From NCBI GenBank assembly GCA_016712625.1, contig JADJQQ010000001.1, positions 620,001-684,000 of the forward strand: a DNA stretch of 64,000 nucleotides. The letters are read 5' to 3'. This stretch comes from Candidatus Competibacteraceae bacterium. GTDB taxonomy: Bacteria > Pseudomonadota > Gammaproteobacteria > Competibacterales > Competibacteraceae. Numbering within the stretch: position 1 is the first letter of the stretch; each line of letters begins with the position of its first letter. The position numbers and the translations under genes are program-made. Shown piece by piece: positions 1-9,214 of this stretch. The notes under the pieces are model-generated. The model was not told the origin of the DNA. It searched no databases and was given only the letters and a program-made list of their open reading frames with translations.

Positions 1-68
1 CATTCAATGGCGAACACAACGCCGGTATCCAGGCTCTAAATACCGCTGCCTATCCAGCTACTTCGGGA

Positions 69-107
69 CCGTTACGCTATTTTCACCCCTAGTAACGGCT
101 AGGGTGA
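69..107. other. Interleaved inverted repeats (pseudoknot-like topology)
   Basis: Two inverted repeats interlock: CCGTTAC at 69-75 pairs with GTAACGG at 92-98, and TCACCCCTAG at 83-92 pairs with CTAGGGTGA at 99-107 (one extra C). The order A-B-A'-B' is that of an H-type pseudoknot or of two mutually exclusive hairpins. No gene is recognisable in bases 1-188. The role is unknown. Confidence 0.3.
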
Positions 108-116
108 GATCAATCA

Positions 117-147
117 CTCTTCCCCTCCCACACCAGGAGGGGAAGAG
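117..147 (-). terminator. Perfect 12-bp stem-loop downstream of the DUF808 gene
   Basis: CTCTTCCCCTCC at 117-128 is perfectly complementary to 136-147, with a 7-base loop. It lies just beyond the stop of the minus-strand DUF808 gene and may end that transcript. Neither side has a clear U-tract, so a canonical intrinsic terminator is not proven. Confidence 0.4.
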
Positions 148-188
148 TTGAAGCCATCCGAACCGGCATGGATCGGATCGATGCACGA

Positions 189-1145
189 TCAGACGGCCGG
201 TTTAGGTTTGGCCAAAAAGGCTTGTACCTGATTGACAACCAGCAGCACCAACCCACCGGCAATAATGCCCGCCAGCATATTCAATAGCGCGGGCGCAATC
301 ACCGCCAACACCCCACCGATGGCGGGTATTTGGCGAACAAACTCCTCAACGTGCTGCAACACCTCATGCGAATGCGGCAAGCCATGTAGCAAAATACCTC
401 CGCCGACCAAGAACATAGCCGCTGTCCCCACCACCGCCAGGGTTTTCATCAAATACGGCGCAACCCACAAAATAGCTCGGCCTATCGCCTGCTTGAAGCG
501 GCTCCAAGCCTCTCCAGCACTCGCTCTCATCAGATACTGTCCGGCGTCATCCAATTTCACGATACCGGCTACCAACCCATAAACGCCGACCGTCATCAGG
601 ATGGCAATGCCGGCGATCACCATCACTTGAGTCGTAAACACCGCCTCTTTGACCGTGCCCAAGGCAATCACCACGATTTCGGCGGAAAGAATAAAGTCGG
701 TACGAATGGCGCCCTTGATTTTTTCTTGCTCGAAAGCCGCCATATCCACCGCCGGGTCGGTGATGGCCTGCACCGTGGCCGCGTGCTCGGCTTCCGCCTC
801 CGCTTTATCGTGCAGGAATTTATGAACCAGCTTCTCAAAACCCTCAAAGCACAGAAACGCGCCGCCAATCATCAACAGCGGCGTGATCGCCCACGGCGCC
901 ACCGCCGTGATCAAAATCGCCGCCGGGACCAAAATCAGCTTGTTTTTCATCGACCCCTTGGCGACAGCCCACACCACGGGCAACTCTCGCTCCGCGCGCA
1001 CTCCGGAGACCTGTTCGGCATTCAGCGCCAAATCATCGCCCAAAACGCCCGCCGTCTTCTTGGCCGCCACCTTGGTCATCAAGGCCACATCGTCAAGCAC
1101 GGTGGCGATATCGTCGATCAACGCTAACAGACTGGTACCAGCCAT
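189..1145 (-). CDS. yedI: DUF808 family inner membrane protein (YedI-like)
   Basis: This 318-residue protein matches the DUF808/YedI family of inner-membrane proteins, whose function is not established. The soluble N-terminus ([20 protein letters not shown]) is typical of the family, with its conserved DDxA and [19 protein letters not shown] stretches. Several hydrophobic segments follow, at about residues 70-98, 150-200 and 225-310. An acidic, Glu/Ala-rich linker sits between the early and middle membrane segments (about 110-145). The length fits the family. It is monocistronic and divergent from opgD. Family assignment is confident; no substrate can be inferred. Confidence 0.85.
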   Translation of the reverse strand: MAGTSLLALIDDIATVLDDVALMTKVAAKKTAGVLGDDLALNAEQVSGVRAERELPVVWAVAKGSMKNKLILVPAAILITAVAPWAITPLLMIGGAFLCFEGFEKLVHKFLHDKAEAEAEHAATVQAITDPAVDMAAFEQEKIKGAIRTDFILSAEIVVIALGTVKEAVFTTQVMVIAGIAILMTVGVYGLVAGIVKLDDAGQYLMRASAGEAWSRFKQAIGRAILWVAPYLMKTLAVVGTAAMFLVGGGILLHGLPHSHEVLQHVEEFVRQIPAIGGVLAVIAPALLNMLAGIIAGGLVLLVVNQVQAFLAKPKPAV

Positions 1146-1312
1146 CTAAGACTCCTCAGGATCAATGGGTAAGCGGGGCAAGGCTTTTTGATAATAGCCC
1201 TAAGAGACTGACCTTGCGTCCGGTAGCGCAGTCGCCTCTCAAGCAAAACACTGGCCAATCGTTCGACGCTATAATTATCACTCCGCCAACAACGACAGGT
1301 TTTGACAACATC

Positions 1313-2893
1313 ATGATACGACGGGAGCTTTTGACGTGGTTACTGAAACTGGCTGCCGTAGGCATGCTGCCGACGCCATGGGTTCATGCGGCAGCCGCCA
1401 ACGATAACAATCCTCAAGCGGACAGTCAGGATTTCAGTAAGGACTGGCTGCGAGAAACGGCCCGACAGCTGGCGCGGGAACCCTACAGTCAACCCACCGA
1501 CACGCGACCACCCTGGCTGGCGGCCATGGACTGGGACGACTATCAGGCCCTCAATAATTTCCGCATCGATCATTCGCTTTGGGCGGGGGGCGAATTGCCC
1601 TTCCAGGCGCGATTCTTTCATCTCGGTTTGTATTTTCACTACCCGGTCGCTGTTTATGAAGTTGCGGGCGGCAAGGCCAAGCCGATTCTATTCTCGCCAA
1701 ACATGTTCAAATACGGCCCTCGCGTCATGGAAAAGATTCCTAATCAAATCGGCGACCTCGGCTTCGCCGGTTTTCGGATCAACAGCCGCGCCGATTGGGA
1801 TCGGGATATGTTCTCTTTCCTCGGCGCCAGCTACTTCCGCGCGGTCGGAGCCACGAAACAATACGGCCTGTCGGCCCGTGGCCTCGCCATCGACACCGGC
1901 ATGGATCGCCCGGAGGAGTTTCCGGTTTTCCGCCGCTTTTGGCTGGAACAGCCGACGGTCGATGCGACGGCCTTGACGATCCACGCTCTACTCGATAGCC
2001 CCAGCATCACCGGCGCCTACACGTTCGTCGTTACCCCAGGCGACATCACGGTGATGCAGGTCGAAAACCATCTCTTCCCGCGCCGCGCGATCGAGCGCTT
2101 GGGGATCGCGCCGATGACCTCGATGTTTCAGTGCGGCGAAAATGACCGCCGCATCGCCGACGATTTCCGTCCCGAAATTCATGATTCCGACGGACTGGCG
2201 TTATGGACTGGCACTGGCGAATGGATCTGGCGACCGATTCTCAACCCACACTATATTCGGGTCAATTCATTTACCGACGACAATCCGCGCGGTTTCGGCT
2301 TATTGCAGCGCGACCGGAATTTCGAGAATTATCAGGATGATGGTGCGTTCTACAACAAACGCCCCTCCTTGTGGGTGGAGCCACTTGGCAACTGGGGGCG
2401 CGGCATGGTGCAACTGGTCGAGCTCCCAACCGCCGACGAGACCCTGGACAATATCGTGGCGTTCTGGAATCCGGCGCAACCAACGCAACCGGGCCAAGAG
2501 CTGGCTTTCAGCTACCGGCTTTATTGGGGAGCGCAACCGCCGTTTCGGTCGACCGTCGCCGAAGTAGTCGCCACCCGTACCGGCATGGGTGGCGTTCCCG
2601 GCCAAAGACCCGCGACGCCGATGCGCAAATTTGTGCTCGATTTCGAGGGGGACTCACTAACACGGCTACCCGCCACCGCCAAAGTGGAAGCGGTGGTGGC
2701 CGCCTCCCGTGGCGAAATAAAGGATGTCGTGGTTCTGCGACTCAAAGAATCCACAGTATGGCGCTGTCATTTCGACCTGAGCGCCACTGGCAGCGAACCG
2801 GTTGATTTGCGCTGCTTCCTGCGGGATGACAAAGGCGCGCTCAGCGAAACCTGGCTCTACCAGTGGTCGCCGCCACCGCCCGCTGGCGGCTGA
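1313..2893 (+). CDS. opgD: Glucans biosynthesis protein D (OpgD/MdoD)
   Basis: OpgD/OpgG-family periplasmic protein of about 526 residues that shapes the backbone of osmoregulated periplasmic glucans. I start it at the ATG at 1313, not the upstream in-frame start at 1214, because 1313 gives a twin-arginine signal peptide: RR at residues 3-4, a hydrophobic stretch, and a likely cleavage site near residue 25 (VHA-A). OpgD is a known Tat substrate, whereas OpgG is Sec-exported. Family landmarks include YxxLNNFRIDHSLW, FSPNMFKYG, the GFAGFRI region, GASYFRAVG and GLSARGLAIDTG. No opgH glucosyltransferase is nearby, so this copy stands alone here. Confidence 0.9.
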   Translation: MIRRELLTWLLKLAAVGMLPTPWVHAAAANDNNPQADSQDFSKDWLRETARQLAREPYSQPTDTRPPWLAAMDWDDYQALNNFRIDHSLWAGGELPFQARFFHLGLYFHYPVAVYEVAGGKAKPILFSPNMFKYGPRVMEKIPNQIGDLGFAGFRINSRADWDRDMFSFLGASYFRAVGATKQYGLSARGLAIDTGMDRPEEFPVFRRFWLEQPTVDATALTIHALLDSPSITGAYTFVVTPGDITVMQVENHLFPRRAIERLGIAPMTSMFQCGENDRRIADDFRPEIHDSDGLALWTGTGEWIWRPILNPHYIRVNSFTDDNPRGFGLLQRDRNFENYQDDGAFYNKRPSLWVEPLGNWGRGMVQLVELPTADETLDNIVAFWNPAQPTQPGQELAFSYRLYWGAQPPFRSTVAEVVATRTGMGGVPGQRPATPMRKFVLDFEGDSLTRLPATAKVEAVVAASRGEIKDVVVLRLKESTVWRCHFDLSATGSEPVDLRCFLRDDKGALSETWLYQWSPPPPAGG

Positions 2894-2951
2894 GGGGTCG
2901 GTTTTTGGCGTGAGCACTCCTCTGTTCCGTCTTTTGTCGCCGCTCTTTTTT

Positions 2952-2981
2952 CACTCCCGTTTTTTAAACAAAACGGGAGTG
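2952..2981. repeat. Perfect 12-bp inverted repeat after opgD
   Basis: CACTCCCGTTTT at 2952-2963 is perfectly repeated in inverse at 2970-2981 around a 6-base loop, 59 bases after the opgD stop. The T-run lies before the stem on the plus strand, not after it. It may cap or stabilise the opgD message rather than act as a textbook terminator. Confidence 0.5.
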
Positions 2982-3094
2982 GAAATGCATTGAGTTGCGC
3001 ATAATCCCAACCATAATCGTAAGGTGCAAATTTCGGAATCATTTAAACAGCCACACCTGGCCCAAACTGGCAAGGTCGAACGAGTCATAACGTA

Positions 3095-4159
3095 ATGGTA
3101 CTCCGCTTGTTACAGTCTATTTTCTCGACGGTACCCGACCCATCGGGCAAATTCGATCCAGCACTGATTAAAGGCGCCATCGAACGAGTCGTGGAAGGCA
3201 CCGATCCCCGCCTACGGATGGCGCGCCAATATCAGAAAAAACTCTGGCCCGCTGTCGAGCGATCCATTGAGTATGTGAACGACCTGGTCGATAGCCTGCC
3301 CCCTCCCGTCGAAATCGGCAATCATAGCTTCACCAGCGATCCACGATTGCGCGCTTTGTTTGCCTCTTCCCAGCATTTAAAGGAAATCTTAAGTTTCAGC
3401 AAAGAGCTCGATCTCTACCGCCAGCGCATCGGTGGAGGGCTCCCCGCCGACTTATACGCCGTGCTCAGAGTCGAGCGAGCTGAAAAAACAGTTCTGGGCG
3501 TCGCTCTGGAAGGGAATATGATCCGGCGGGATGTACCCCAAATTACGGTAAATTTTCAAAATCATAGCGTCGCTTTTCCGGCGGGAAGCGAAACCAAGAC
3601 CCGCCGCGAAATAAAAAAACGGGCCTTCGCCCATCTGATCGAAACGGCGCTCGGCCGATTGGTTTCGATTCGGTCCAAGAAACAGCAACTCGAACAACAG
3701 CAACGACAGCTCCTTCAGAAAAAAACCAAACTGCTGAAAGGCGCACACGTCGGCTTGACCTCTCTGTTAGATCCAAAAATCGCCGCCATGGACACCCCGA
3801 TCGCCATCGACCAGCGACTGCGCGAAATCGAAACCGAACTGAACCAGCTTCGGGCTAATTCCGCAACTCTCGACGATCATCTCGCCAAGGTGGTGGTTAC
3901 GCTACGCGAGCCTGAAAAATATCTCCGTCTGAACCGCGTTTCGCTGACGCTGGATCATATGAACATCAAGGTGGAAAAGGACTCATCCTATAATGCCAAC
4001 ACCTTGACTTTAGAAGATATATTTCTTGGTGACAACCGCTGGATCACGCTATTGCTGATCCGCTTTCCCAGCAACGAGCTTTTACCGCAACCGGATTTTT
4101 TTAAAGAAGCGAATAAAATGCTCTATTTGGGTGGCCAAGCCCGGCTCACCACCATCTGA
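3095..4159 (+). CDS. Uncharacterised coiled-coil protein
   Basis: I do not recognise this 354-residue protein. It has no signal peptide or membrane segment, so it is probably cytoplasmic. The N-terminal third is mixed alpha-helical. Around residues 185-215 a basic, Gln/Lys-rich stretch (SKKQQLEQQQRQLLQKKTK) reads as a coiled coil, and a second heptad-like helix follows near 245-270. The C-terminus (about 285-354) contains TLDHMNIKVEKD and is more beta-like. Codon use and composition match the flanking chromosomal genes, so it is likely native. It is convergent with nfi and not obviously in an operon. Confidence 0.7.
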   Translation: MVLRLLQSIFSTVPDPSGKFDPALIKGAIERVVEGTDPRLRMARQYQKKLWPAVERSIEYVNDLVDSLPPPVEIGNHSFTSDPRLRALFASSQHLKEILSFSKELDLYRQRIGGGLPADLYAVLRVERAEKTVLGVALEGNMIRRDVPQITVNFQNHSVAFPAGSETKTRREIKKRAFAHLIETALGRLVSIRSKKQQLEQQQRQLLQKKTKLLKGAHVGLTSLLDPKIAAMDTPIAIDQRLREIETELNQLRANSATLDDHLAKVVVTLREPEKYLRLNRVSLTLDHMNIKVEKDSSYNANTLTLEDIFLGDNRWITLLLIRFPSNELLPQPDFFKEANKMLYLGGQARLTTI

Positions 4160-4270
4160 GGCTTCCTCGCGCGGAACCTAGCCATGTGGGCCATACCAGA
4201 TTGCTTTGGCGGTTGGCTAGCGGGATTGCGTGGCGGCGCCATGGTGGGAGCCACGACTGGATGCAAAGCT

Positions 4271-4294
4271 GGCGACAGTTTGGTTTCTGTCGCC
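4271..4294. terminator. Hairpin between convergent genes
   Basis: GGCGACAG at 4271-4278 pairs perfectly with 4287-4294 across an 8-base loop, between the ends of the convergent coiled-coil gene and nfi. It could act as a terminator for either strand, but there is no strong U-tract. Confidence 0.3.
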
Positions 4295-4317
4295 GCCGGC
4301 AGGGAAAATGCTCTAAA

Positions 4318-4983
4318 TTAACGGCCCGATGCCAAGCGATGGGCTTGGCGCGTGGTTTCCGGCAAGCGATAGCGGGTACAGCATCCCATCACCCATTGAA
4401 TCGCCGTTTCCAGACTGATCCGATGACCAGGGGAGATGTAGAGGGGCTTAACGCCAGGTCGGGTTCGTAATACCGCGCCGATAACCGCTTGGTTCGCCCA
4501 CAACGGCGTCCAGGCTCCGCGCTGGTTAACCGGTTCGTCATGCTGGCCGCATAATCGGGTCTTGGCCACACCGATGCTGGGAATATCCATCAGCAGACCG
4601 AGATGACTGGCAATCCCAAACCGGCGTGGATGGGCGACGCCCTGCCCGTCGCATAACAGCAAGTCGGGCGACTCGCGCAATTGCCCCAGCACATCCAACA
4701 CCGCCGGCAATTCGCGAAACGAGAGCAGACCGGGTATGTAGGGAAATTCCGTGGGACGGCGAGCGATTGCACTTTCCAACACATCCAGTTCGGGATAACG
4801 CAACACCGCCACCGCCGCGCGCGTCACTGTACCATCCGCCTCGAAGCCGACATCGACTCCAGCCACTCGCCGCACTGATGAGGCCAACCGATCCGTCAGG
4901 ATCACGCGCTCGCGCAAATCCCGCTGCAAGGCGATAGCTTCCGAGGGGCTAAGATTCCAGGGGTGAGAAATGAGCGGTTTCAT
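4318..4983 (-). CDS. nfi: Endonuclease V (deoxyinosine 3' endonuclease)
   Basis: EndoV initiates alternative excision repair by nicking DNA near deoxyinosine, the product of adenine deamination. The 221-residue length fits the family. The catalytic residues expected from characterised EndoV are present: Asp44 in GVDVGF, Glu91 in FRELPA, Asp112 in [15 protein letters not shown], and Lys141 in GVAKTRL. The [11 protein letters not shown] wedge-region motif is intact. The gene stands alone, convergent with the upstream unknown gene and divergent from the acetyltransferase. The C-terminus is slightly extended with basic residues, which is common. Confidence 0.92.
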   Translation of the reverse strand: MKPLISHPWNLSPSEAIALQRDLRERVILTDRLASSVRRVAGVDVGFEADGTVTRAAVAVLRYPELDVLESAIARRPTEFPYIPGLLSFRELPAVLDVLGQLRESPDLLLCDGQGVAHPRRFGIASHLGLLMDIPSIGVAKTRLCGQHDEPVNQRGAWTPLWANQAVIGAVLRTRPGVKPLYISPGHRISLETAIQWVMGCCTRYRLPETTRQAHRLASGR

Positions 4984-5039
4984 GCTGCGCGGGTCTTTGG
5001 TGGTCAGATAAACCTAATATAATCAATAGTGATAACGCC

Positions 5040-5504
5040 ATGAGCACTCCGCTTCCAGCAATTTATTCTCACCCCGACCAAGCCGCGGCTTGTATTTTGC
5101 TAAGCGCCGCCGGTCTACCAACAGAAGACCTTATCGCGCCACGCTTGCATGACTTTTGGGGTTGCCGTGATGGAGAAAAATTGATCGGCGTGATTGGGCT
5201 GGAAATTTTTGGCGCTGTGGCTCTAGTCCGCTCATTGACGGTCGCACCCGATTGGCAAGGTCAGGGTTTAGGGAAAGCCCTACTGGCTCAGGCCGAACAA
5301 ACAGCCCAGCAACGCGGCGTTCAAGCGCTTTATTTGCTGACGATAACCGCCGAAAACTTCTTCGCGATACAGGGTTATACGCCAATCCCACGCGCGGTCG
5401 CGCCACCAGTCTTGCAACAAACCGCCGAGTTCACCACCTTGTGTCCAGCCAGCGCGGTTTGCATGACTAAGCCGCTCTCCAAGCTTGAGAACTCCTCCGC
5501 TTAA
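5040..5504 (+). CDS. GNAT N-acetyltransferase, ArsN2-like
   Basis: A 154-residue GCN5-related N-acetyltransferase. The acetyl-CoA-binding motif QGQGLGKALL sits at about residues 73-82. Several stretches are characteristic of the ArsN2 group: AAGLPTEDL near the N-terminus, VIGLEIFGAVALVRSLTV, LYLLTITAENFF, and the C-terminal EFTTLCPASAVCMTK. ArsN2-type enzymes are linked to detoxification of organoarsenicals such as arsinothricin. No ars operon gene lies nearby, so that substrate is inferred from similarity alone. It could be a general GNAT enzyme. Single-gene unit. Confidence 0.75.
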   Translation: MSTPLPAIYSHPDQAAACILLSAAGLPTEDLIAPRLHDFWGCRDGEKLIGVIGLEIFGAVALVRSLTVAPDWQGQGLGKALLAQAEQTAQQRGVQALYLLTITAENFFAIQGYTPIPRAVAPPVLQQTAEFTTLCPASAVCMTKPLSKLENSSA

Positions 5505-5710
5505 ATCGCCATCCAACCCATGGCATCTGAGGAAAAACGTGGGCGAAACGACCAGCGGCGGCGTTTGGCAATACGGCCTCACACTTTTCATCCTAAATAC
5601 CATTGGCTGGCAATTTCAACCGGCTATGCCGCGGGGTACGGGACATCTTGAACTGCTTTGGCATAGAATGACGCCCCTTTCGGCAACCCCGATCCCACCA
5701 GGATTCGATC

Positions 5711-6583
5711 ATGCAGCAACTCAGACTCGGCATTCCCAAAGGCAGCCTGGAAGCGTCCACTATCGCGCTGTTCGGTCAGGCGGGCTGGACTATTAGTCCG
5801 CACAGCCGCAACTACTTCCCCACCATCAACGATCCTGAAATCGGCTGCGCGCTGGTGCGATCGCAGGAAATGGCGCCCTACGTCGCCAACGGCACGCTGG
5901 ACGCCGGCCTGACCGGATTGGATTGGATTCTTGAAACAGAAGCTGATGTAGCGGAAATCGCTGAACTCAGCTACTCCAAAAGCTCCGATCAACCGGCCCG
6001 CTGGGTCTTGATCGTCAACAGCGACTCGACCATCCGTTCGGTGGAAGATCTGGCTGGCAAACGAATCGCCACCGAACTGGTGGGTTTCACTAAACGCTAT
6101 CTGGCCGAACGCAACATTGAAGCAACCGTCGAATTTTCCTGGGGCGCCACCGAGGCCAAAGTAGTGGAAGGCTTGGTGGACGCCGCCGTGGAAATCACTG
6201 AAACAGGCAGCACCATCCGCGCCCATGGTTTGCGTATCGTCTGCGATCTACTGCATACCACCACGCGCTTGATCGCCAATCGCGCCGCGCTGAACGATCC
6301 GTGGAAAAAAGCCAAGATCGAACAAATCGCCTTGCTCTCCCGCGCCGCGCTAGCAGCTCGCAACAAGGTTGCGTTAAAGATGAACGTAGCGGCGGCGCAA
6401 CTGGATCAAGTGGTCCGTCTGCTCCCGAGCTTGCACGCCCCGACTGTCAGCCACCTGTACGACCGCGATTGGCTGGCCCTGGAAACGGTAGTGGACAGTA
6501 ACCTAGTGCGTGACTTACTGCCTCGCCTTATCGCCGCTGGCGCGCAAGGCATTCTTGAATACGAATTAAAGAAGATTATTTAA
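5711..6583 (+). CDS. hisG: ATP phosphoribosyltransferase, long form (HisG)
   Basis: First enzyme of histidine biosynthesis: it condenses ATP and PRPP to phosphoribosyl-ATP. At 290 residues this is the long form with a C-terminal ACT-like regulatory domain (about 215-290), so it should not need HisZ and is probably feedback-inhibited by histidine. Landmarks are LRLGIPKGSLE at the N-terminus, the DAGLTGLDWI region, and the PRPP-binding stretch around VVEGLVDAAVEITETGST, which is typical of HisG. No other his biosynthetic gene adjoins it. Confidence 0.93.
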   Translation: MQQLRLGIPKGSLEASTIALFGQAGWTISPHSRNYFPTINDPEIGCALVRSQEMAPYVANGTLDAGLTGLDWILETEADVAEIAELSYSKSSDQPARWVLIVNSDSTIRSVEDLAGKRIATELVGFTKRYLAERNIEATVEFSWGATEAKVVEGLVDAAVEITETGSTIRAHGLRIVCDLLHTTTRLIANRAALNDPWKKAKIEQIALLSRAALAARNKVALKMNVAAAQLDQVVRLLPSLHAPTVSHLYDRDWLALETVVDSNLVRDLLPRLIAAGAQGILEYELKKII

Positions 6584-6880
6584 CTATTTTTATCGAAATG
6601 TTCATTCGCAATGAGCCCCAAATATAACCCCCCCAACTGGCCACATTGAATTAAAGTGCGATCAGGCGGTTCATGCTCCGCAAACTTGACGCTGTTTGGC
6701 CAGGTTGGTCCATCGGTTCACCTTTATCAGAGAACGGCTTGCTTGTAACTTGTTACTCGAAATTTGGTTGGCGCGTTGCCGGTATTGCTAAAATATGGCT
6801 AAACTTTTGTGTTGCAACCCGCCGCCGTTCGCTAGACTTGCCTCACCGACCGATCTTACCCCCACCTGTTGGAGCCTTGT

Positions 6881-7318
6881 ATGGCCTTGGAACACACTTT
6901 ATCCATCATCAAGCCTGATGCCGTTGCCCGAAATATCATCGGCAGAATCTATAGCCGTTTCGAGGATGGAGGTCTGCAAATCGTCGCCGCCAAGATGGTT
7001 CGCCTAACCCACGAACAGGCTGAGGTATTCTACGCCGTTCATCGCGAGCGTCCCTTTTACCCAGAGTTGATCAACTACATGACCTCTGGCCCGGTGATGG
7101 TTCAGGTACTGGAAGGCGAAAACGCCATCGCTAAAAATCGTGAAATCATGGGCGCCACCGATCCCAAGAAAGCCGCGCCAGGGACGATCCGCGCTGACTT
7201 TGCCGAGAGCGTGACCAAGAATGCGGTGCATGGCTCTGATGCAACTGAAACGGCCACTCATGAAATCGCATTCTTTTTTGGCCAGTTCGACTTGTGTCCG
7301 CATACTGACACTATCTGA
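6881..7318 (+). CDS. ndk: Nucleoside diphosphate kinase (Ndk)
   Basis: Transfers the gamma-phosphate of ATP to NDPs and dNDPs through a phosphohistidine intermediate. The active-site His is residue 117 in NAVHGSD, and the N-terminal [10 protein letters not shown] motif is intact. The ATG at 6881 gives the usual N-terminus [13 protein letters not shown] and 145 residues, and a GGAG lies about 10 bases upstream. An earlier in-frame ATG at 6869 adds only four atypical residues. It is 20 bp upstream of rlmN, a pairing common in gammaproteobacteria, and likely cotranscribed with it. Confidence 0.95.
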   Translation: MALEHTLSIIKPDAVARNIIGRIYSRFEDGGLQIVAAKMVRLTHEQAEVFYAVHRERPFYPELINYMTSGPVMVQVLEGENAIAKNREIMGATDPKKAAPGTIRADFAESVTKNAVHGSDATETATHEIAFFFGQFDLCPHTDTI

Positions 7319-7338
7319 ATTAAAAACCGTCAACCACC

Positions 7339-8436
7339 GTGATTGTCACTAGTGCTAAAATCAACCTGCTCGATCTGGATCGCCGTGATCTGGAGGCGTT
7401 TTTCGTCGCGCTGGGCGAAAAACCCTTTCGCGCCACCCAGGTGATGAAGTGGGTTTACCACGAGCGAATCCTGGACTTCGCCGCGATGAATAATTTGAGC
7501 AAGGCGCTGCGGGAACGGTTGGCCGCGCACGCCGAAATCCGCTTGCCGGAAATCGTGGCGGATCAAGCCTCGCGGGATGGTTCCCACAAGTGGCTGATAC
7601 GGCTGGATAGCGGCAATTGCATTGAAACGGTGTTCATTCCGGAGGCAGATCGCGGCACCCTGTGCGTTTCCTCGCAAATCGGCTGCCCGCTCGATTGCTC
7701 CTTCTGCGCAACCGCCCAGCAAGGGTTTAACCGCAATCTGAGCACTGCGGAAATCATCGCTCAGATCTGGTTGGCCAGCGATGTGTTGGGCGATGCGCGC
7801 AACCACAATCGCCTTATCACGAACATCGTGCTGATGGGGATGGGCGAGCCGCTGCTGAATTTCGATAACGTGGTGAAAGCAACCGAACTGATGCAAGACG
7901 ACCTCGGTTTTGGGATCTCCAAGCGTCGAGTCACGCTCAGCACCGCTGGCGTGGTGCCCGCTTTATACCGATTGCGCGAGGTGTCGGAAGTCAGTCTGGC
8001 GGTGTCGTTGCACGCGCCCGACGATGCCTTGCGCAATGAGCTAGTGCCGTTGAACCGCAAATACCCCATCGCCGAATTGTTAGCGGCTTGCCAGCACTAT
8101 ATCGCCGACAAGCCCTATCGGCGCATCACCTGGGAATATGTGCTGCTGGCAGGGATCAACGATTCGGAACAGCATGCCCACGCCTTGGCGAAACTGTTGA
8201 AAAACATCCCTTCGAAGATCAATCTGATTCCGTTCAATCCGTTTCCAAACGCCCGCTATCAGCGTTCCGGAACGGCCGCGCTCAGCCAGTTTCAGTCCGT
8301 GCTGACCGCGCACGGCCTGACGGCCATCACCCGCAAAACCCGCGGCGACGACATCGCCGCCGCTTGCGGTCAACTGGCCGGACAGGTTCAGGCTCGGGGC
8401 CGTCGCGTGGAACGCCGGGCACGGCTTGCCAGTTGA
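7339..8436 (+). CDS. rlmN: Dual-specificity 23S rRNA/tRNA adenine-C2 methyltransferase RlmN
   Basis: Radical-SAM enzyme that methylates A2503 of 23S rRNA and A37 of some tRNAs. The [4Fe-4S] motif Cx3Cx2C is at Cys116, Cys120 and Cys123 ([18 protein letters not shown]). The C-terminal mechanistic Cys is in [12 protein letters not shown]. The [13 protein letters not shown] and [18 protein letters not shown] motifs are standard. The start is a GTG. It begins the conserved run rlmN-pilW-rodZ-hisS-yfgM-bamB. Length (365 residues) is normal. Confidence 0.95.
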   Translation: MIVTSAKINLLDLDRRDLEAFFVALGEKPFRATQVMKWVYHERILDFAAMNNLSKALRERLAAHAEIRLPEIVADQASRDGSHKWLIRLDSGNCIETVFIPEADRGTLCVSSQIGCPLDCSFCATAQQGFNRNLSTAEIIAQIWLASDVLGDARNHNRLITNIVLMGMGEPLLNFDNVVKATELMQDDLGFGISKRRVTLSTAGVVPALYRLREVSEVSLAVSLHAPDDALRNELVPLNRKYPIAELLAACQHYIADKPYRRITWEYVLLAGINDSEQHAHALAKLLKNIPSKINLIPFNPFPNARYQRSGTAALSQFQSVLTAHGLTAITRKTRGDDIAAACGQLAGQVQARGRRVERRARLAS

Positions 8437-8452
8437 GGAAAAGGGAAACTCT

Positions 8453-9214
8453 ATGAGGCGATTATCGACGAAACTGGCCGTGCTTTTCCTCAGCTTGCTG
8501 CTGGCGGCTTGCGCCAGCAACGGCGACAAGGAGATCAAGGACAACGTGTCCGAAGCCAATTTCAAATTGGGAATTGGCTACATGCAGTCTGGCCATCTCA
8601 ATGTCGCCACGGAAAAATTGCTCAAAGCCGTTCAATACAACGATAACTATCCGGAAGCTCACAACGCGCTCGGCGTTCTCTACGAGGAAATCCGTGAGTA
8701 CGGCCCGGCTGAGACGCATTACAAACGCGCCATTGCATTAAAACCCGATTACACGCTAGCCAAGCTGAACTACGCCCGATTCCTCTGCGAACGCGACCCT
8801 CCCCGCACCGCCGAGGGCGAAAGCGAACTTCAGAAAATCGCCGCCGAACCCATCAACGCCGGGGCCACCTCGGCTGACGCCCAAGCCACGCTGGGCCTTT
8901 GTGCCCGCAAGCGCGACGATCCCGCGGCGGCAGAGACTTGGTTGCGCAAAGCCTTGGATCAGAATCCCAACAATACCACGGCGTTGCATCAGATGGCCCA
9001 GATCAGCCAAACCCAAGGCAAAACCTTGCAGGGACGCGCTTTCCTGCAACGTTACCACAGCCAGACTCAGCCCACGCCACAAAGCCTGTGGCTGGGCTTT
9101 AGCATCGAATCCGCATCCGATGGCGATTCCCAAATGCGTCGAGAGTACAGCAGCGCACTGTCATCGCGGTTCCCAAACTCTGAAGAAGCCCAACGCCTTC
9201 ACAGCAGAAAATGA
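8453..9214 (+). CDS. pilW: Type IV pilus biogenesis/stability lipoprotein PilW (PilF)
   Basis: Outer-membrane lipoprotein pilotin needed for PilQ secretin assembly. The signal peptide ends in a lipobox with Cys20 (LLLAAC). TPR helices follow, for example GYMQSGHLNVATEKLLKAVQ and NALGVLYEEIREYGPAETHYKRAIALKPDY, to about residue 235 of 253. The ATG at 8453 is chosen because it follows a purine-rich Shine-Dalgarno (AGGAAAAGGGAA) and gives the signal peptide; a TTG at 8426 would overlap rlmN. The stop overlaps the rodZ start, indicating translational coupling. No other pil gene is in the window. Confidence 0.9.
   Translation: MRRLSTKLAVLFLSLLLAACASNGDKEIKDNVSEANFKLGIGYMQSGHLNVATEKLLKAVQYNDNYPEAHNALGVLYEEIREYGPAETHYKRAIALKPDYTLAKLNYARFLCERDPPRTAEGESELQKIAAEPINAGATSADAQATLGLCARKRDDPAAAETWLRKALDQNPNNTTALHQMAQISQTQGKTLQGRAFLQRYHSQTQPTPQSLWLGFSIESASDGDSQMRREYSSALSSRFPNSEEAQRLHSRK

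Noticed and set aside
4186..4470. 95-codon plus-strand frame overlapping the nfi 3' end
   Set aside because: It lies mostly antisense to a confident endonuclease V gene and has no recognisable motif or ribosome-binding site.
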